From: Deltaproteobacteria bacterium
GTDB lineage: Bacteria > Desulfobacterota > Desulfobacteria > Desulfobacterales > ETH-SRB1
Assembly (NCBI GenBank): GCA_030272815.1
Contig: JAJSZT010000008.1
Span: 28,155-92,154, forward strand
Reading direction: 5' to 3'
DNA: 64,000 nt
Shown here: in pieces, positions 8,129 through 17,731 of the stretch
Layout of the letters: every line of letters begins with the position of its first letter
How positions within the stretch are numbered: the first letter of the stretch is position 1
Notes under the pieces: model-generated
Seen by the model: only the letters and a program-made list of their open reading frames with translations
The model's database searches: none
Told to the model about the DNA's origin: nothing
Position numbers and translations under genes: made by a program

Positions 8129-10465
8129 ATGGATAAAAAGTACAGTGTATATATCTGCACAGGTTGTGGAATCGGGGATGCACTTGATATAAAGGGTTTG
8201 TGTGGTGTGCCCGAAGAGGAGGGAGTCCCCGTAAAAACGCATTCCTTTCTTTGTGGAAAGGAAGGCGTCGAGGTTATAAAAAAAGATATAGCAGATGAAG
8301 GTGTCAACACAATTGTTATTGCGGGTTGTTCACGCCGGGTCAACTATGATGTATTCAAGTTTGACGGTTGTATAGTTGACAGGGTTGACCTCAGAGAACA
8401 GGTGGTTTGGTCACATCCAAGGTCAAAGTATCCGGTTGTAACAGAGGAACAGAAAGATGACGGCATACATTTTGACAGCCTTCAGATGCTGGCTGAAGAT
8501 TACCTTAAGATGGGAATGGTTAAGGTAGAAAAAATAGATCTGCCGGAGCCCTATAAGGTTGAGACTTTTACAAGGAAAATCCTTGTTATCGGCGGCGGTG
8601 TTGCCGGTATATCTGCGGCCTTAGATGCAGCCAAAGCAGGCTATGAGGTAACCATAGTTGAAAAAGAAGCTTCCCTTGGAGGTTACGCAGCCAAGCTACG
8701 CAAACAGCTTCCTGTGGCAAACCCGTATGACGGCCTTATACCCCCGATAATTGAAGAAAAAATCAAAGAGGCTGAGGCCAATCCTAATATTACTGTCAAG
8801 ACCAAGACGGTGGTTGCTCGTATAGCCGGCCAGCCGGGTGAGTTTGTAGTTACATTGAAAAACCCCGGAGAAACAATTGAGTTTGACGTTCCTTTTCCTC
8901 TGCCTGAGGAGATGAAGTTTGACGAGAGCGGTAAAGAGTTTGATGTGGAAAAACAGTTTGAACTTTACCAGGAATACAACAAGGGTAAGCTTGATATTTT
9001 ACAACTTGATCCTAACGGCGAGAAATTCGGAGCAGTAGTACTTGCCGCAGGCTGGCGGCCATATACTCCTGAAGGCGATGAGCTTGGATATCTAGGCCTT
9101 GGCAAAATTGTCGATGTCGTAACCAACCATCAGTTTGAGGAGATCGCTGCAAAAGGAAAGATTGTAAGACCGTCGGATGGAAAGGAAGCCAAATCTGTCG
9201 TGTTTATTCAGGGCCCTGGAAAGGGTGATGACAGCGACTTTGACTTTACTGGTTCTGTTACAAGTCTGGTGGCTTTAAAACAGGCAAAGTATGTGTGTGA
9301 TGATTATCCGGATGGCAAGGCACAGATCATTTACCAGCATATGAGGACACCTGGCCTGTGGGAAAATTTTTATAAGAGCATACAGCAGGAAGCGGGAATC
9401 TTTTTGACCAAGGGTGATGTCGTCAGTGTAGCTCAAAGCGGCGCTGTGATTGCCGTTGAAGCTGACAATACTCTACTTGGAGAAAAGATTCAGCTTAATG
9501 CCGATATGGTTGTGCTGGCAACAGGTATGGTTCCGGCTACTGCTGATGATCCAGTGGTAAATCTGGCATATAGACAGGGGCCGGGTTTCCGTGACATAGG
9601 TCTGTTTGACGGATATTGTGACTCTAATTTCATCTGCTTTCCATATGAAACACAGAGAACAGGTATTTATGCTGCCGGGGGCGTTCGCCGAAGCATGACG
9701 ATTGAAGAGACCGTTGAAGATGCTGCAGGCGCTGCTCTTAAAGCTATTCAGTGTATTGAATCAGTTAACAGAGGTGTTTCAGTACATCCAAGGTCAGGCG
9801 ATATGACATTCCCTGACTTTTTTTTCCAGAGATGTACGCAGTGCAAGCGCTGTACAGAAGAATGCCCGTTTGGCGCGCTTGACGACGATGAAAAAGGAAC
9901 GCCAAAACCGAATCCGACAAGGTGCAGACGCTGTGGTACCTGCATGGGTGCATGCCCGGAGCGTATTATAGGATTTGCTGATTACAATGTTGACAGCATT
10001 GGTTCGATGGTGAAAGCAATTGGGGTTCCGTCAGAAGATGATTACGAGGAACCGCCCTTAAGGATTCTCGGTCTGGTCTGTGAAAATGATGCATTGCCTG
10101 CATTAGACATTGCCGGCATGAACAGACTAACTTATTCTTCACAAGTTCGTTTTATTCCGGTTAGATGCCTTGGGTCCGTGAATGTGATCTGGATTAAAGA
10201 TGCACTCGCTCAGGGTATGGATGGCGCTTTCCTGCTTGGTTGCAAGCACGGTGATGATTATCAGTGCCACTTTGTTAAAGGGAGCGAGCTCGCATCCATC
10301 AGAATGGAAAAAATAGGTGATGCTCTGGAAGCCCTGGCACTCGAAAAAGAGAGGGTGACTCACTTTGATATTGCAATTGATGAATATGACAAGCTGCCTG
10401 AGATGATTGATAACTTTGTGAAGATGATTGTGGAGCTTGGTCCGAACCCGTTCAAAGGATTCTAA
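8129..10465 (+). CDS. qmoB: Qmo complex subunit B, HdrA/MvhD-like
   Basis: A large 778-residue subunit. After an N-terminal cysteine-containing region it has a second FAD site, ILVIGGGVAGISAALDAA, at about residues 151-168. Two ferredoxin motifs follow near residues 571-610 (CTQCKRCTEECPFG and CRRCGTCMGACPER). The C-terminal domain resembles MvhD/FrhD, with VRCLGSVNVIWIKDALAQG and GCKHGDDYQCH. This is the HdrA plus MvhD fusion known for QmoB and supports electron transfer between the quinone side and APS reductase. Confidence 0.95.
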   Translation: MDKKYSVYICTGCGIGDALDIKGLCGVPEEEGVPVKTHSFLCGKEGVEVIKKDIADEGVNTIVIAGCSRRVNYDVFKFDGCIVDRVDLREQVVWSHPRSKYPVVTEEQKDDGIHFDSLQMLAEDYLKMGMVKVEKIDLPEPYKVETFTRKILVIGGGVAGISAALDAAKAGYEVTIVEKEASLGGYAAKLRKQLPVANPYDGLIPPIIEEKIKEAEANPNITVKTKTVVARIAGQPGEFVVTLKNPGETIEFDVPFPLPEEMKFDESGKEFDVEKQFELYQEYNKGKLDILQLDPNGEKFGAVVLAAGWRPYTPEGDELGYLGLGKIVDVVTNHQFEEIAAKGKIVRPSDGKEAKSVVFIQGPGKGDDSDFDFTGSVTSLVALKQAKYVCDDYPDGKAQIIYQHMRTPGLWENFYKSIQQEAGIFLTKGDVVSVAQSGAVIAVEADNTLLGEKIQLNADMVVLATGMVPATADDPVVNLAYRQGPGFRDIGLFDGYCDSNFICFPYETQRTGIYAAGGVRRSMTIEETVEDAAGAALKAIQCIESVNRGVSVHPRSGDMTFPDFFFQRCTQCKRCTEECPFGALDDDEKGTPKPNPTRCRRCGTCMGACPERIIGFADYNVDSIGSMVKAIGVPSEDDYEEPPLRILGLVCENDALPALDIAGMNRLTYSSQVRFIPVRCLGSVNVIWIKDALAQGMDGAFLLGCKHGDDYQCHFVKGSELASIRMEKIGDALEALALEKERVTHFDIAIDEYDKLPEMIDNFVKMIVELGPNPFKGF

Positions 10466-10484
10466 ATAATTTGGCAATTCTAAA

Positions 10485-10519
10485 TTGAAGACAGGTTGTT
10501 TTTCATAGCCTGTCTTCAA
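10485..10519 (+). promoter_or_regulatory. Perfect stem-loop between qmoB and qmoC
   Basis: TTGAAGACAGG at 10485-10495 pairs exactly with CCTGTCTTCAA at 10509-10519 around a 13-base loop. No T-run follows, and qmoC has its own strong site AGGAGG 29 bases later. It may be an mRNA processing or stability element that adjusts QmoC relative to QmoAB, or a weak attenuator. Confidence 0.6.
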
Positions 10520-10547
10520 TAATCAGTAGTCAATAGGAGGTATTAAT

Positions 10548-11678
10548 ATGGCTGATAAGTACCTGGTTGAGCCTGATGTAAATTTTGTTAAAGAAATTGT
10601 CAGGCTTGGGGGCGGTGATGTAAAAAAATGCTTCCAGTGCGCTACCTGTTCGGTAGTTTGTCCTATTTCTCCGGACAATAAACCTTTTCCAAGAAAAGAG
10701 ATGATAGCTGCACAATGGGGCCTAAAGGATAAACTTGTAAGCAACCTGGACATATGGCTTTGTCATCAGTGTGGAGACTGTTCAACACAATGTCCTCGCG
10801 GTGCAAATCCAGGTGATGTGTTGGGAGCTATTCGTTCATATGCAATTTCTGAGTATGCAGTTCCGAAGTGGCTGGCTAAAGCAGTTAATGATCCAGGGAA
10901 ACTGCCTGTTCTTTTGCTTATCCCGGTAGTTATTTTTGTAGTTCTGGGCTATATAACAGGCTTAATGAATTTTAGTCCTGGCGGTGAAGAGATCGTACAT
11001 TCTCATTTCTTTTCCTCATGGCTGGTTGATATGATTTTTGTACCGCTTACTGTCTGGGTCATAGCCATCTTTGCTATGGGACTTAACAGATTTATAAAAG
11101 ACATGCATGAGAGTGCGGTGCGTGAAGGGAAGACTAATAAAAGCAGAGTGGAGCTTGCTGGTTTTCTTCAGGCGCTTGTTCGCATTTTGCCCACAATATT
11201 AAAACACAGCAAGTTTACAGAGTGCGGTGAAAACAAAGACCGCGCAACAGCACATCTTATGGTATTTTATGCATTTATAGGTCTTTTTATTGTAACTAAT
11301 ATTTTCTTTGTTGTATTGTATGTTTTCCAGATACATGGTCCTTATTCACAATTAAACCCGGTTAAATGGCTTGCCAATGTTAGTGGTATAGCCCTGGTTA
11401 TCGGTAGTGTCCTGATGATAAAAAATCGATTAGCCAAAACCACTCAGTCAACCAGTTATAAAGACTGGTATCTTTTAGGACTCGTTCTTGGTCTTGGTTT
11501 GACTGGAATGCTTACCGAGATGACAAGGCTTGCGGGCGCTGCCGGCCTTTCATACTTTATGTATTTTATACATCTTGTATTTGTATTCAACCTGTTCGCA
11601 TTCCTGCCATTTTCAAAGCTGGCCCATATAGTTTACAGGACAGTTGCTATGGCGTATGCAGAGTATGCAAACAGATAA
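10548..11678 (+). CDS. qmoC: Qmo complex subunit C, membrane Fe-S/haem b protein
   Basis: The 376-residue membrane subunit that takes electrons from menaquinol. The N-terminal HdrC-like half has CFQCATCSVVCPIS and CHQCGDCSTQCPRG (about residues 27-90). The rest is an HdrE-like haem b domain with about six hydrophobic helices, starting with LPVLLLIPVVIFVVLGYITG. Together with QmoA and QmoB it completes the complex. A poly-G/poly-C hairpin follows the gene. Confidence 0.95.
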   Translation: MADKYLVEPDVNFVKEIVRLGGGDVKKCFQCATCSVVCPISPDNKPFPRKEMIAAQWGLKDKLVSNLDIWLCHQCGDCSTQCPRGANPGDVLGAIRSYAISEYAVPKWLAKAVNDPGKLPVLLLIPVVIFVVLGYITGLMNFSPGGEEIVHSHFFSSWLVDMIFVPLTVWVIAIFAMGLNRFIKDMHESAVREGKTNKSRVELAGFLQALVRILPTILKHSKFTECGENKDRATAHLMVFYAFIGLFIVTNIFFVVLYVFQIHGPYSQLNPVKWLANVSGIALVIGSVLMIKNRLAKTTQSTSYKDWYLLGLVLGLGLTGMLTEMTRLAGAAGLSYFMYFIHLVFVFNLFAFLPFSKLAHIVYRTVAMAYAEYANR

Positions 11679-11691
11679 ATATATATAGTTG

Positions 11692-11756
11692 AAATAAAAA
11701 AAAGGGGGGGGGGGGAAGTATTTTGCTCACCTCCCCCATTTTTTGTTTTGTTTTTT
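11692..11756 (+). terminator. G-tract/C-tract hairpin after qmoC
   Basis: A run of about 12 G residues preceded by A residues can pair with CTCCCCC some 20 bases later, followed by ATTTTTTGTTTTG. This has the shape of a terminator for qmoABC. The long homopolymer is prone to sequencing or assembly length error. Confidence 0.6.
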
Positions 11757-11783
11757 AAGGCTTGAGTGTTCATAACTTTTGTC

Positions 11784-11812
11784 TTGACAATGTTCTTCCT
11801 ACACTTTAAATA
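11784..11812 (+). promoter_or_regulatory. Probable promoter of sat
   Basis: TTGACA at 11784-11789, a 17-base spacer and TAAATA at 11807-11812 lie 82 bases before the sat start and after the qmoC hairpin. This suggests that sat is transcribed from its own promoter. Consensus match only. Confidence 0.55.
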
Positions 11813-11893
11813 AAATCTGTTCAAATATAGTGTAGTAAGAATGAAGGCTTTGTTACTAATTAATATAATAATATTGAGAAGGAGAGAAAACCT

Positions 11894-13177
11894 ATGTCGA
11901 AATTAGTACCACCACATGGAGGAAAAGGGTTAGTTTGTTGCTTACTGCATGGGAAAGAGCTGGAAGCAGAGAAGGAAAAGGCAGCCACTTTGAAAACCAT
12001 TCCCATTTCGGGTCGTGAGAATGGCGATCTTATTATGATGGGTATCGGCGGATTCAGCCCGTTAAACGGTTTTATGCCCAAGGCTGACTGGAAGGGTGTT
12101 TGTGAGAACTTTCTGCTGACCGACGGCACATTCTGGCCAGTACCTGTAACTTTGTCTTGTTCAAAAGAGGATGCCGACGGCATCCATAAGGGTGATGAAA
12201 TTGCTCTTCAGAATGCTGGTGGTGAGATTATGGCCACCATGCAGATCTCCGAAAAATATGAGATGACCGAGGCTGATAAAAAATGGGAATGCGAAAAAGT
12301 TTACAAGGGCAAAGGTGAAGAATCCGAAGGCGATAACTTCTGGAAAATTGCTCCTGAAGATCATCCCGGCGTTATCATGGTTATGAATCAGAAAGATTAT
12401 AACCTGGCCGGTCCTGTTAAGGTATTGAGTGAAGGTGATTTCCCTGAAAGATTTGCTGGAACTTATATGACCCCAGCACAATCACGTGCTCATTTTGACG
12501 AAAGAGGCTGGAGCAAGGTCGCCGCGTTACAGCTCAGGAACCCTATGCACCGGTCTCATGAGTTCTTGGCCAAGATTGCCTGCGAAGTATGTGACGGTGT
12601 GTTCATTCACTCCCTGGTTGGATCTTTGAAACCTGGCGATATCCCGGCTGAAGTCCGTATTGAATGCATCAATAAGCTTATTGACGGTTATTTTGTTAAA
12701 GATCATATCCTTCAGGGCGGATATCCCCTTGACATGCGCTATGCCGGTCCGAGAGAAGCCCTGCTTCACGCTACCTTCCGTCAGAACTACGGTGTCAATC
12801 GTATGATTATCGGTCGCGATCACGCTGGTGTTGGTGACTTCTATGGTCTGTTTGATGCACAGGATATCTTTGATGAGATTCCCAAACCGGATGATCCTGC
12901 GAAAAGACTTCTAACCGAACCGTTAAAGATCGACTGGACATTTTATTGCTTCAAGTGCGACGGTATGGCATCACTCAGAACCTGCCCGCATGGCAAGGAA
13001 GATCGTGTGGTTCTTTCCGGAACAAAACTACGCAAGGCTCTTTCAGAGAGTGCGGATATTCCTGATCACTTTGGCCGTGAAGAAGTCCTCGTTATTCTGC
13101 GCAAATACTATGAAGGCCTGACCGAGAAGGTTGAGATCAAGATGCAGAGTCATGCTGAGGCTACTACAATGAAATAG
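11894..13177 (+). CDS. sat: Sulfate adenylyltransferase (dissimilatory ATP sulfurylase)
   Basis: Activates sulfate with ATP to adenosine 5'-phosphosulfate and pyrophosphate, the first step of sulfate respiration. The 427 residues show the nucleotide-binding blocks [11 protein letters not shown] (about residues 214-224) and [14 protein letters not shown] (about 310-323), and a late cysteine group in [16 protein letters not shown] that may bind metal in this homo-oligomeric type. GGAGAG precedes the ATG. A clear terminator follows. Product APS is the substrate of AprBA encoded just upstream. Confidence 0.97.
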   Translation: MSKLVPPHGGKGLVCCLLHGKELEAEKEKAATLKTIPISGRENGDLIMMGIGGFSPLNGFMPKADWKGVCENFLLTDGTFWPVPVTLSCSKEDADGIHKGDEIALQNAGGEIMATMQISEKYEMTEADKKWECEKVYKGKGEESEGDNFWKIAPEDHPGVIMVMNQKDYNLAGPVKVLSEGDFPERFAGTYMTPAQSRAHFDERGWSKVAALQLRNPMHRSHEFLAKIACEVCDGVFIHSLVGSLKPGDIPAEVRIECINKLIDGYFVKDHILQGGYPLDMRYAGPREALLHATFRQNYGVNRMIIGRDHAGVGDFYGLFDAQDIFDEIPKPDDPAKRLLTEPLKIDWTFYCFKCDGMASLRTCPHGKEDRVVLSGTKLRKALSESADIPDHFGREEVLVILRKYYEGLTEKVEIKMQSHAEATTMK

Positions 13178-13204
13178 ATAAGTTTCAGAATAGTTTATCC
13201 TTAA

Positions 13205-13241
13205 CAAAAAAGGAGGCAGCAATAGCTGTCTCCTTTTTTTT
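13205..13241 (+). terminator. Intrinsic terminator after sat
   Basis: GGAGGCAGC pairs with GCTGTCTCC around AATA (13212-13233), flanked by an A-run before and eight T residues after. It lies about 30 bases after the sat stop. The flanking A-run could also let it act on the opposite strand, behind the tRNA genes. Confidence 0.9.
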
Positions 13242-13287
13242 ATCATCAGCGGACTTGTTCGGTATTTATCTGTCTATAAAGTAAAAT

Positions 13288-13380
13288 TGGCGGAGAGAGA
13301 GGGATTCGAACCCTCGGTGGAGCTTTCACCCCACACTCGCTTAGCAGGCGAGCGCCTTCAGCCAGCTCGGCCATCTCTCC
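13288..13380 (-). tRNA. tRNA-Ser (GCT anticodon)
   Basis: On the minus strand the 93-nt gene begins GGAGAGATGGCCGAGCTGG, pairs with TCTCTCC, and ends G-CCA encoded in the DNA. The anticodon arm CTCGCCTGCTAAGCGAG gives GCT, reading AGC/AGU serine codons. A long variable arm is present, as expected for class II tRNA-Ser. The T-arm GGTTCGAATCC is intact. Confidence 0.95.
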
Positions 13381-13394
13381 GAATTACTTAAAAT

Positions 13395-13482
13395 TGGCGG
13401 AGGGAGTAGGATTTGAACCCACGGAGCTTTGACACTCAACGGTTTTCAAGACCGCCGCCTTAAGCCACTCGGCCATCCCTCC
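13395..13482 (-). tRNA. tRNA-Ser (TGA anticodon)
   Basis: An 88-nt minus-strand gene beginning GGAGGGATGGCCGAGTGG and ending TCCCTCC-G-CCA. The anticodon stem GGCGGTCTTGAAAACCG gives anticodon TGA, reading UCA-type serine codons. It has the class II long variable arm. It is 14 bases from the other tRNA-Ser on the same strand, so the two are probably co-transcribed, this one first. Confidence 0.95.
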
Positions 13483-13729
13483 ATAAAAAATATAATTATC
13501 ATTTTGCAGAATTTAGGTCAATGTTTTTTATTGATAATTAATTATCAGAAATTTACAAATTAGTAACACTTCAGCTTTTTGAAAATATAGCCGGTTAATG
13601 TTACATAAAAATGAGTTTGTAAATTCCTGACTATAGATTATTGACTTCTCTGTTTTATTGTGATTTCCAAAAAAATTGAAATTTGAGATAGAAATTTTTT
13701 CCTATTAAAGGATTTGAGGTAAATAAGTC
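13483..13729. other. AT-rich spacer between the tRNAs and a hypothetical gene
   Basis: No ORF, repeat copy or hairpin of note is seen here. The stretch is AT-rich and must hold the promoters of the minus-strand tRNA pair and of the plus-strand gene at 13730. No clear consensus boxes could be chosen. Confidence 0.5.
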
Positions 13730-14191
13730 ATGAAACAAAAATATCTTATTTTGAACAACGATGACCAAAAAGAGTTGATAATCAGAGAATTCACAGAATT
13801 AGATGATAAAGGAGTATTATTGTTGCTTGCTGAGGAAAAATATGATGTTAAGGCTATTAAATCCGCTATAAAAAAAGGTAAGAAGGCACTAATTTCTGTA
13901 TTGAGAACCAAAAAATTATATCCTCCAAGTTTATATGCTGATAAAATAGTTGAGTCAGTTATTTTAATGTTCAGAGAAAAAAAGCAATCCATTGAGCTTT
14001 TGTTTGGTGATATTGATTTATTAACAAAGAAGAAAAAAGAGTCCGAGACTTTTAAGGATGTGGAAAAAGAAGTAAATGAGATTGATGAGTTACTTGGAGA
14101 TGATTTTAAAGAAAAATTTGATGATGATAATTTAATTAAAAAAGATTCGTTAATTATAGAGGATGATAAGTCCTTTGACATTGATGGATAA
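13730..14191 (+). CDS. Hypothetical acidic/lysine-rich protein
   Basis: I do not recognise this 153-residue protein. It is rich in Lys, Glu and Asp, with no signal peptide or membrane segment. The central part (about residues 60-85) reads as a compact helical domain, LYPPSLYADKIVESVILMF, and the C-terminal 50 residues are acidic and probably disordered. A GAGG ribosome site lies upstream of the ATG. Codon use is more AT-rich than the apr/qmo genes. It stands alone between the tRNA genes and a family B repeat. Confidence 0.55.
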   Translation: MKQKYLILNNDDQKELIIREFTELDDKGVLLLLAEEKYDVKAIKSAIKKGKKALISVLRTKKLYPPSLYADKIVESVILMFREKKQSIELLFGDIDLLTKKKKESETFKDVEKEVNEIDELLGDDFKEKFDDDNLIKKDSLIIEDDKSFDIDG

Positions 14192-14282
14192 AGGTTAAAA
14201 ATTTTATTCAGTTCTTTACCCACTTGGCATCGGTAGGAATTAAGGATGCGAAACTTGAGTATTTAATTCCCAAGAAAGAATT

Positions 14283-14470
14283 AAACCTAAGTTGAGCGAT
14301 TTTTTACTCGACTTGCACCAATCTTTTGCGCATCAACGGTTCGCAAAAATCCTCGACATATCCACGGGTATGCCTCCGGTTTTCGCAAACCTTGCAGCAT
14401 CAAGATCTCAGCACATTTCTTCCCCAAAAGTCGCTCAACTTAGTTAAACCTAAATCGCTCAACTTAGGTT
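14283..14470. repeat. Palindromic MITE-like repeat, family B, copy 2
   Basis: The inverse complement of the 6638-6801 element, with the shared core GACATATCCA and TTTCGCAAACCTTG and ends AAACCTAAGTTGAGCG and CGCTCAACTTAG. An extra right end (AAACCTAAATCGCTCAACTT) is duplicated at 14456-14470. The element stops 13 bases before the resB start codon, so it forms the 5' region of that gene. Confidence 0.8.
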
Positions 14471-14483
14471 AAAAGGATAAATA

Positions 14484-15851
<1,368 letters not shown>

Positions 15852-15981
15852 CGTAAAAAATTAAAAAACTGATTCAAGAATTGAGATCAATGTCAAATAT
15901 TCTTCAATCATTACAAAATTTATTAAAAAAACCGTGAACTGTGAACCGTGAACGGTCACATTAAATGTAAGGACATAAATC

Positions 15982-16818
15982 ATGGATAGTTCGAATTTGT
16001 TATCGATTGTAACATTTGTTTACGGGTTTGCAGCAATATTATATATCGCTGCATGGATCTTCAAAAAAACGTTTCCAGGCTTGCTGGCAACGTGGACAGT
16101 TTTACTGGGGGCTATGGGCAATGCTGCCGGCATTATTATGCGATGGGTTGAATCTTATAAGCTTGGGATAGGACATGCGCCCTTATCTAATATGTATGAA
16201 TCCCTGGTCTTTTTTTCCTGTACCATAGCGGTCATATATCTTGTAATTGAACGAACTTACAAAAATCGAATACTAGGGGCATTTGCAATGCCCCTAGTAT
16301 TTCTTTCTATAGCTTATGCTTCCCTTTCTCCCAATGTAAATGATCGAATACAACCTTTAATCCCTGCATTGAAAAGCAACTGGCTTATTGCTCATGTCAT
16401 GACATGTTTTTTTGGTTATGCTGCCTTTGCGATAGCTTTTGGCATAAGCTTGATGTATCTTTTGGCGTGTGGAGATAAAAAGGGAAAAGGCTATTTGCTT
16501 TCACATTTCCCCAAGCCGGCGTTTTTGGACAATTTGACACATCAAATGGTAACATTCGGTTTTTTATTTCTGTCTATTGGAATAATAACGGGAGCTGTTT
16601 GGGCCAACTCAGCCTGGGGGAGCTACTGGTCGTGGGATCCTAAAGAAACATGGTCTTTAATTACCTGGTTTATTTATGCGACATTATTGCATGCCAGATT
16701 GATGCGGGGTTGGCATGGTAAAAGAATCGCATATGTTTCTATTATAGGTTTTATGGCTGTTCTTTTCACTTATTTTGGTGTGAATCTTCTGCCGGGCTTG
16801 CACAGTTATGCCCAGTGA
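15982..16818 (+). CDS. ccsA: CcsA/ResC-type cytochrome c synthase
   Basis: The haem-handling partner of ResB in system II cytochrome c maturation. The 278-residue polytopic protein has eight or so hydrophobic segments and carries the tryptophan-rich WWD-type loop AWGSYWSWDPKETWSLITW (about residues 210-228), with conserved histidines such as LLHARL and LPGLHSYAQ. The length and motif fit CcsA/CcmC-family haem lyase. Its location beside qrcA, whose product binds c-type haems, makes functional sense. Confidence 0.93.
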   Translation: MDSSNLLSIVTFVYGFAAILYIAAWIFKKTFPGLLATWTVLLGAMGNAAGIIMRWVESYKLGIGHAPLSNMYESLVFFSCTIAVIYLVIERTYKNRILGAFAMPLVFLSIAYASLSPNVNDRIQPLIPALKSNWLIAHVMTCFFGYAAFAIAFGISLMYLLACGDKKGKGYLLSHFPKPAFLDNLTHQMVTFGFLFLSIGIITGAVWANSAWGSYWSWDPKETWSLITWFIYATLLHARLMRGWHGKRIAYVSIIGFMAVLFTYFGVNLLPGLHSYAQ

Positions 16819-16852
16819 TGGAAAAAACTTTTTCGAACACCATCAATTTTAC

Positions 16853-16881
16853 TTGACAAAAATGAAATCTAAAGGTAAAGA
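16853..16881 (+). promoter_or_regulatory. Possible promoter of the qrc operon
   Basis: TTGACA (16853-16858), a 17-base spacer and TAAAGA (16876-16881) lie 73 bases before the qrcA start. The -35 box is perfect and the -10 box is weak. Consensus match only. Confidence 0.4.
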
Positions 16882-16953
16882 AATTAAAATTATTTGTTCT
16901 ATTAACATCTTTACCAGTGCATTCGAACATCAACCAAGCTTGACGGAGTTTTC

Positions 16954-17676
16954 ATGAGTACACAAGATGATAAAGCTAAAGAAGTTTCCGCTGATGGGGT
17001 TGCTGGGCCAATCATCCTTTTTTTCATTTTAGGACTTGCTGCAAGTCTTGTATTTGGATGGGTAATATTCCCAAAGCTTCTCTATTCCCAGAAAAAACAG
17101 CCGATAGATTTTAACCATGTACTTCATGATGAAGCTGTGGAAGAGGGATGTGAAAGCTGCCATTTCTTCCGTGAGGATGGAAGCTTTTCCGGGATTCCAA
17201 AACTTGCGCAGTGCGTTGAATGTCATGAGGAGGCCCAGGGAGAGGATCCTAATGAAGTAAAGTTTGTTGAGGAATATGTGGCAAATGGAAGAGAGGTTCC
17301 ATGGCTGGTATATGCAAGACAGCCGGACTGCGTATTCTTTTCACATGCAGCGCATGTCAAAAAGGCGGAGATGGATTGCGGCACCTGCCACGGGCACATT
17401 GGCGAATCCGAACATTCTAGAGTTTATGAAGAAAACAGAATTACAGGTTACAGCCGGGATATATGGGGGAAAAACATATCAGGTTTAAAGAAACATACAT
17501 GGGAGCGCATGAAGATGGATGATTGCGCTGAATGCCATACTACAAAAGAGATCAAAACAGATGTCGAGACACTTCCATGGCCAATCAACTGGCTCCCGCG
17601 ACCTTATGAAAAACAGACCGGCAATCAAGCAAGAGTTAAGACAGTAAAAGAGGCATGTTTTGTATGCCATAAGTAA
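16954..17676 (+). CDS. qrcA: Qrc complex subunit A, multihaem cytochrome c
   Basis: The periplasmic-facing haem subunit of the quinone reductase complex, which accepts electrons from the type I cytochrome c3 pool fed by hydrogenase and formate dehydrogenase. The 240 residues start with one hydrophobic anchor (IILFFILGLAASLVFGWVIF). Five CxxCH haem sites are visible: CESCH, CVECH, CGTCH, CAECH and CFVCH. A sixth haem is reported for the Desulfovibrio protein, but only five canonical motifs are seen here. It is the first gene of qrcABCD. Confidence 0.93.
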   Translation: MSTQDDKAKEVSADGVAGPIILFFILGLAASLVFGWVIFPKLLYSQKKQPIDFNHVLHDEAVEEGCESCHFFREDGSFSGIPKLAQCVECHEEAQGEDPNEVKFVEEYVANGREVPWLVYARQPDCVFFSHAAHVKKAEMDCGTCHGHIGESEHSRVYEENRITGYSRDIWGKNISGLKKHTWERMKMDDCAECHTTKEIKTDVETLPWPINWLPRPYEKQTGNQARVKTVKEACFVCHK

Positions 17677-17731
17677 ATAAACTTTAAAGCCGATTAGCTT
17701 AAGAGCCACACATTTTTAAGGGGTAGAATCT

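Noticed and set aside
11699..11712. Run of about 12 G as a phase-variation tract
   Set aside because: It is outside any coding frame or promoter spacer and is better explained as part of the terminator hairpin, with length possibly affected by sequencing error.
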